Source of the DNA: Potentilla sterilis
Lineage: Eukaryota > Streptophyta > Magnoliopsida > Rosales > Rosaceae
NCBI GenBank assembly: GCA_963682095.1
Contig: OY821757.1
Location: 21,680,515-21,744,514 of the forward strand
DNA: 64,000 bases
Direction: 5' to 3'
The notes below the pieces were generated by a model. The model worked only from the letters and a program-made list of their open reading frames with translations. It had not been told where the DNA came from and made no database searches. Both the position numbers and the translations under genes were made by a program. How positions within the stretch are numbered: the first letter of the stretch is position 1; every line of letters begins with the position of its first letter. Below, piece by piece: positions 59,574 through 64,000 of this stretch.

Positions 59574-62253
59574 ACTACCCCACACTTATCATTTGCTAGT
59601 CCCTTAGCAAACTAAATAAAACTAAGACTCTAAACAAACTATTGCCCCTAACAATTTGTCTCAGGCTCGTATGTACACATAGCTTTCAAGTTAATGCATG
59701 AGAATGCTAAGCACGAAAATTCTGAGCTTCATGAACATGCAACATCAATAAGAACATATATGAACAAAAGTAAGCATGTAAACATGTTAAACTAATTCAA
59801 ATCACCTCACAAGGCATACTCTCTTCTTTTCTTTCGAAGCATGGTAATTCACTCATAAGTATATGCAAGCGAAAGATAATGAATTACAAAGAGTGACTTG
59901 CATATATCAAAGAAACGAAAGCACTTTGTGAATTTTTATGGAAAAACCTCATATGATAACTACATGCACCAATGAACCAAAACCATATGCTTACTCTTGA
60001 GATAATCTCCACAAATCAAGTTTAACCATCTTAAGAATCATGAAAAAGATCAATAAAAGGGTTGTAATGGGGCTAGGCTAAGAGGTATTCGATATTTGGA
60101 TAAGGAGGCTCAAAAACGTCACCGTGTACTTTAGCAAAGCTCAAATCTCCTTATGTCTTCTCACCAAGGGTCGAATTTCTTCTTGTTGGACCCATGCTTC
60201 ATTCTTTACTTCCCAAAACATAGTGAATATGAACAAATGTCAAAATATAACAATAGTAGACCTTCACATATAAACAAAACTCCAAATTCACAACACTTTT
60301 CAAGACTAGACTTAGCAATTTTCTTTTGAAACCGTGCCTACACTTTTTCTTTTATTTCGGACTTGAGTTTTCTTTTTCTTCTTTTCCGTCCGATTTCAAT
60401 TTTTCTTCTTTTGTTTTCTCATAGGCACGGCTCACATACAATTTTTCACAATTTTTAGCTAAGTCTACCCCACACTTGTTCTTCTTCATCACTTCACGCG
60501 AAAACGCCTTCAAAAATCAAGCTTTGCCAACACATAAGATAAAGGCATCACTATACTAAGCTCATGGAAAGTGTTTAAGGGTGATGAAAGAAAAGGCTAA
60601 TCGTAGGCTCAAAGGGGTTTACTAAGGTGTCCCACGACGGGCACAAATAGACACATGCTTTATTTGGCAATGGTGGTAAACCTAAATGATCTTTATTCAA
60701 TCATATTCAAAATCAAAGTATTTTATGATATAAACGTTTCGAAAATCAACAAGAGTAAGTTCTAGCATACTAGAGTTCATTAAAAAGCTATGGCACATAG
60801 TCATCGAATATGCAAAGAATTATGAGGTTTCATACTTCCTACAAATCTATCAAATTTTGTCTTTTTATCACTCAAGAAGAAAGCAAATTGGCACTAAAGC
60901 TCACATAGGTTATAATCGAAATAAATTAGCTAAAACATGCATGCTTCGTTAATCAACAAGTCCTACATGCTCCTACCAATGCACATAATCCATGAAACTC
61001 ACAATTTTAATTGTATGCATAACCATCATCTATGTATGCAAAGATGAGAAAAACATCATTGACATATTAGGGGCATCCTAAGACTCGAAACAAACAAATT
61101 TAAACACTCTATTTTTGTAGAACAATTTTTTGAATTATCTTTTCTAAACTAAGCACATGAAAACATAAACGGAATACGTTATCCCACCCCACACTTAGAA
61201 AATTACATTGTCCTCAATGTAAGCACAAATCTATATCAACGAATTTCCTAAGCATGCAATTGTCTAACACATTCCAACATATCATCACAAACCAAAGAAA
61301 AAGAGAAGGGTTAAGAAATTTCAAACTCTCGGTGATGGCTCCTTCACTTTTCTTTGATTGACTTGGGTTGCCTCCCAAGTAGCGCTTTGTTTTTATAGTC
61401 TATTGCTTAGACTCTTCACCATGTGTGTTCATCATGCCATGTGCAGCTCCGCAGTTGCTGCCCCTCTCGGCAGTAGGATTTTCTTGGCAGGCAAGCTTCT
61501 CTCGGCAGACGTGTCTGCTTCTCTTGAGGCCTGATTTTGGGTGTCTTCCACTATCCTAATGCAAAAGTGTTGTGAATAAATGTTGTAGTGGACACACAGA
61601 GCTTTCCGACGGTATAAAATTCGCCTCAATCGGACCAGCAGAAGTACTCTTTGTTTGGCCATTAATCGGACCTATTGATCTGCCCAGTTCTCTGTTCCGC
61701 CAGATTGACCTTGCTGTACTCAAATTGAAACTGGGAACGGTTCGTAGCTCCAAATCCACTTCTGTAAAATCCTACAGAAAGTAGACTCAGAGACCTTTCC
61801 AACGGTGTATGGCTCAGCATCCCAGGTTTTGTGAGCTAAAAACGGCAGCCATTCAAAATTGACATACAGTACAGCCGGAATTCTGCTTTGGGCAGAACTT
61901 GGTATTTCCTGCATTTTTTTCTTTTCAATTCAATCTGCACACGCACAAGACACATCAAAACGAACTAAACCAAAAATAAATATAAGAAGAAAAAGTTGAG
62001 TTAGAAAAGAATGAGTTAGAAAATCAGAGTTAATATGTTAAAGTTAGTAAAGGTTAGCAACAATTACAAGTTAGAATCAAGTTACAAGTTAAAGTTAGCA
62101 TCGAAAATTTTCTACAATACATACATGAATTAGCAAAGTTAGAGAAGATTTATACAAAACCGAAAATAAAGCTATACGAAATTTGCACAAATATACAAAG
62201 TTAACATTCAAATATAACAAGATTTTATAATCCCCAGCAACGGCGCCAAAAAT
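59574..62253 (-). other. Interior of the large LTR element, non-coding
   Basis: No long frame on either strand. Polypurine tract at 59574-59590 beside the 3' LTR. 60300-60440 contains a T/C-rich TTCTTTT-type tract. A second CCCCACACTTAG block is at 61191-61200. 61440-61920 has repeated CGGCAG and AGAGCTTTCC/GACCTTTCC text. Such coding-free interiors rely on proteins from related autonomous elements. Confidence 0.7.
62231..62248 (-). other. Primer-binding site of the large LTR element
   Basis: TGGCGCCGTTGCTGGGGA on the minus strand, five bases after the 5' LTR. It matches the 3' end of plant tRNA-Asp apart from one base (GCCGGGG expected). Confidence 0.85.
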
Positions 62254-64000
62254 TGACGAGTCGCCGAAGCGAGCATCAAGCAATAATAACCCTACAATCG
62301 TTAGTAGTATAGAATAAGTAGGGATCGTTCTAGCCGGGGATTAAGGGTACCTGAAACATGAGAATGTTAACACAAATATTCACAAACATATATGCACACA
62401 ATTGTCACACTTATATACATATATACATATTCACACGAAATCAAGGGGGATTGAGATAGGATCGGCAGCAAAGCTGCCTCTAAATTCCTAAACATGAAAA
62501 TAAATTGCTGAAAAATAAATCCTAAGTCTATTATTTACAAGTTTGGTCGACATTCTTCCACAAAGTACTAATACGAAAGCAAACAAAATACTTAGCAAAT
62601 TAACAAAACAAGACATATGGCAAGGGTACACAATATCCTAGATCCGACTTAGTTCCAACCTAATTAGCTCCTTATCGGTTTACTAATCGATTAAGACTCT
62701 CAAGTACTTCAAGATTAACTTATCGTCTAACCTTAAAGTTATACTAAACACATTTGAGAACACTTATCGTCGAAATCAAACATGCAAAGTAATTAGGCAC
62801 AAGGTCTTTTTAGTTGAAAACATATCAATCAAGCAAGGCGTCACCACTTCTTGTTAACATGCATAGTCATTTAAACCACTCTAGTCCTATTTTATATTGA
62901 CAGATACAAGACCAATACTCAAAACACATCGCGAATATGCTAAGTACCAATCTTTGCGGCACACGGATTTAAAGACTAAACCAAGAACGAACTACTAGAA
63001 TCAGAGTGAACATGCTTGCCTATCTAATCCTATGCAATTTGTATTCTTACATCCAAATACCACTTAAAGACAAAGAAAACAAATTGAACATACAAATCAT
63101 AAAACCAAATTTCACTCCAAACAATACATAGACATACAACTTGAAACCAAGAATTCATGCTAACTTCATAGACAAAGTTTAACATAGCTACAACAAAAAT
63201 TACAAAACCAAGAGAAGGGAGTGGATCACACATTAGAAACCTTGGAGAGCTTCGTCTAGGTGTGGATCCGGCGGATGGTGGTGATTGGATGGAGGCTGCT
63301 GCTCGGCAGTGGTAGTGTCGACAGCAAAAGAACCAAGGTTCGGCAAGAACTTTGGGTGTGGTGGAGGTGGTTTTGGCTAAGGTTTTTGTGTAGGACTCAA
63401 GGGAAATTTAGGTAGAGCTTTGGCTATATTTTTGCTTTGGAATGTGACAAGTTTTTCTGTGTAAAAGTTGGCTATTTATAGAGGTAAATTCGGCAGAAAG
63501 CCTAGGTAGCAAACCTAGTCCGAATCAGCAAAGGTAATCCTTGTGCAACAAAGTTTTGGTTCCTTCCTTTCTTGGTTCTATAGGAAACTTCTTTTTATGA
63601 TTTTCTTCCTTGGATTGGGCTGCATATCTTTATGGACTTCTTGTGTAGGCTTGACAACTCCATTTGGTGAGCTTGATCCATGGAAAAATGCCCCAAACCC
63701 GCAAGAACACAAGACCGGCAGCAACTCGGCTGGAATGACCTGGCTCTAGTAAATCCGACATATCTCCCTTCTCGGAGATACAATTGATACGATTCCAAGT
63801 CTCAGATAAACTAGACACATATAGCCATCTCCCCATAAAATATCTCGATCAAATTCCTTGTCAATCGTCGGGAATAATTTTTCGAAGTTGGATCAAAGTC
63901 CCAGGAAAATCCTGGAAGCCTCTGGATTGGTTTGCTCGGACTGCCGTTTTGCAGCCATCTTTTGGGTGACTTCCCGAACTCCGATTGATTTGAAATTTTA
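62254..64000 (-). repeat. 5' LTR of the large element, cut by the window edge
   Basis: Matches 57535-59285 with few differences: single substitutions, and a 4-bp TTAA deletion near 62978 relative to 58260. About 290 bp are outside the window. TATA box copy at 63473-63480. Confidence 0.88.

Larger units (their letters stand above)
57535..64000 (-). mobile_element. Large non-autonomous LTR element (LARD-like, gypsy Tat/Ogre-related)
   Basis: A 2039-bp LTR at 57535-59573 recurs almost unchanged from 62254 to the window end. The 2.68-kb interior has no gag or pol. The primer site TGGCGCCGTTGCTGGGGATT (minus strand, 62229-62248) is complementary to tRNA-Asp, as in Athila/Tat-type gypsy elements. 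A polypurine-like AAGTGTGGGGTAGT precedes the 3' LTR. Conserved phrases of Tat/Ogre-type elements occur inside (GAGGACAATG with CTAAGTGTGGGGT near 61190-61215; TTGGGAGGCAACCCAAG near 61363-61380). High LTR identity indicates a young insertion. Confidence 0.82.

Overview
This is plant nuclear DNA, almost certainly from a dicot. The evidence is spliced genes with GT-AG introns, several families of plant Ty1/copia retrotransposons, CACTA, Mutator-like and PIF/Harbinger-like DNA transposons, a large LTR element primed by tRNA-Asp, and fragments of ordinary plant genes (an uL14/RPL23 exon pair, a GNAT acetyltransferase, a defensin-like peptide gene). The family or species cannot be fixed from the sequence alone. 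Transposable elements, many of them nested, cover most of the window.

Layout. 76-1280 (-): five in-phase exons of a gene I do not recognise. 2155-9092 (-): a CACTA element (CACTA-1) with a gene containing a Ulp1-type protease and a decayed TNP2 transposase. 9093-16877 (+): a second CACTA element (CACTA-2) inserted inside the TNP2 gene of the first; it has its own decayed TNP2 gene, a second gene and many GCCGACGAAA/TTTCGTCGGC hairpins. 16879-24339 (+): a copia retrotransposon (Copia-A) whose 5' LTR is truncated at the junction with CACTA-2. 24418-26796: an unidentified exon split by a Harbinger-like TIR element (24434-26620) that carries two exons and the intern intron of a ribosomal protein uL14 (RPL23) gene. 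27046-32842 (-): a GNAT acetyltransferase gene whose first exon is cut by a complete copia element (Copia-B, 27542-32639, TSD TACAT). 32975-34853 and 36301-43934: two related Mutator-like non-autonomous elements; the first lies just upstream of the GNAT TATA box, and the second is itself invaded by a decayed copia element (Copia-D, 37272-43806, TSD AGAAA). 44666-51702 (-): Copia-C, complete with TSD GTTGT but frameshifted. 52421-54038: a TA microsatellite split by two fold-back elements sharing the same ends. 54240-55450: sequence resembling a Ty3/gypsy LTR. 56316-56767 (-): a small two-exon gene for a secreted protein with two defensin-like cysteine modules, apparently intact. 57186-57534: a copia LTR, PBS and leader. 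57535-64000 and beyond (-): a large non-autonomous LTR element with 2-kb, nearly identical LTRs and no protein-coding interior.

Function. None of the transposons looks autonomous: each transposase or gag-pol has stops, frameshifts, deletions or lost catalytic residues. The host genes are shaped by insertion. GNAT is interrupted within its coding sequence and has a Mutator-like element about 130 bp upstream of its start. The unidentified exon is interrupted by the RPL23-carrying element. The defensin-like gene is the only complete, open host gene seen. Direct target-site duplications at six insertions let much of the nesting order be read: CACTA-2 entered CACTA-1, Copia-D entered MULE-2, and Copia-B entered GNAT.
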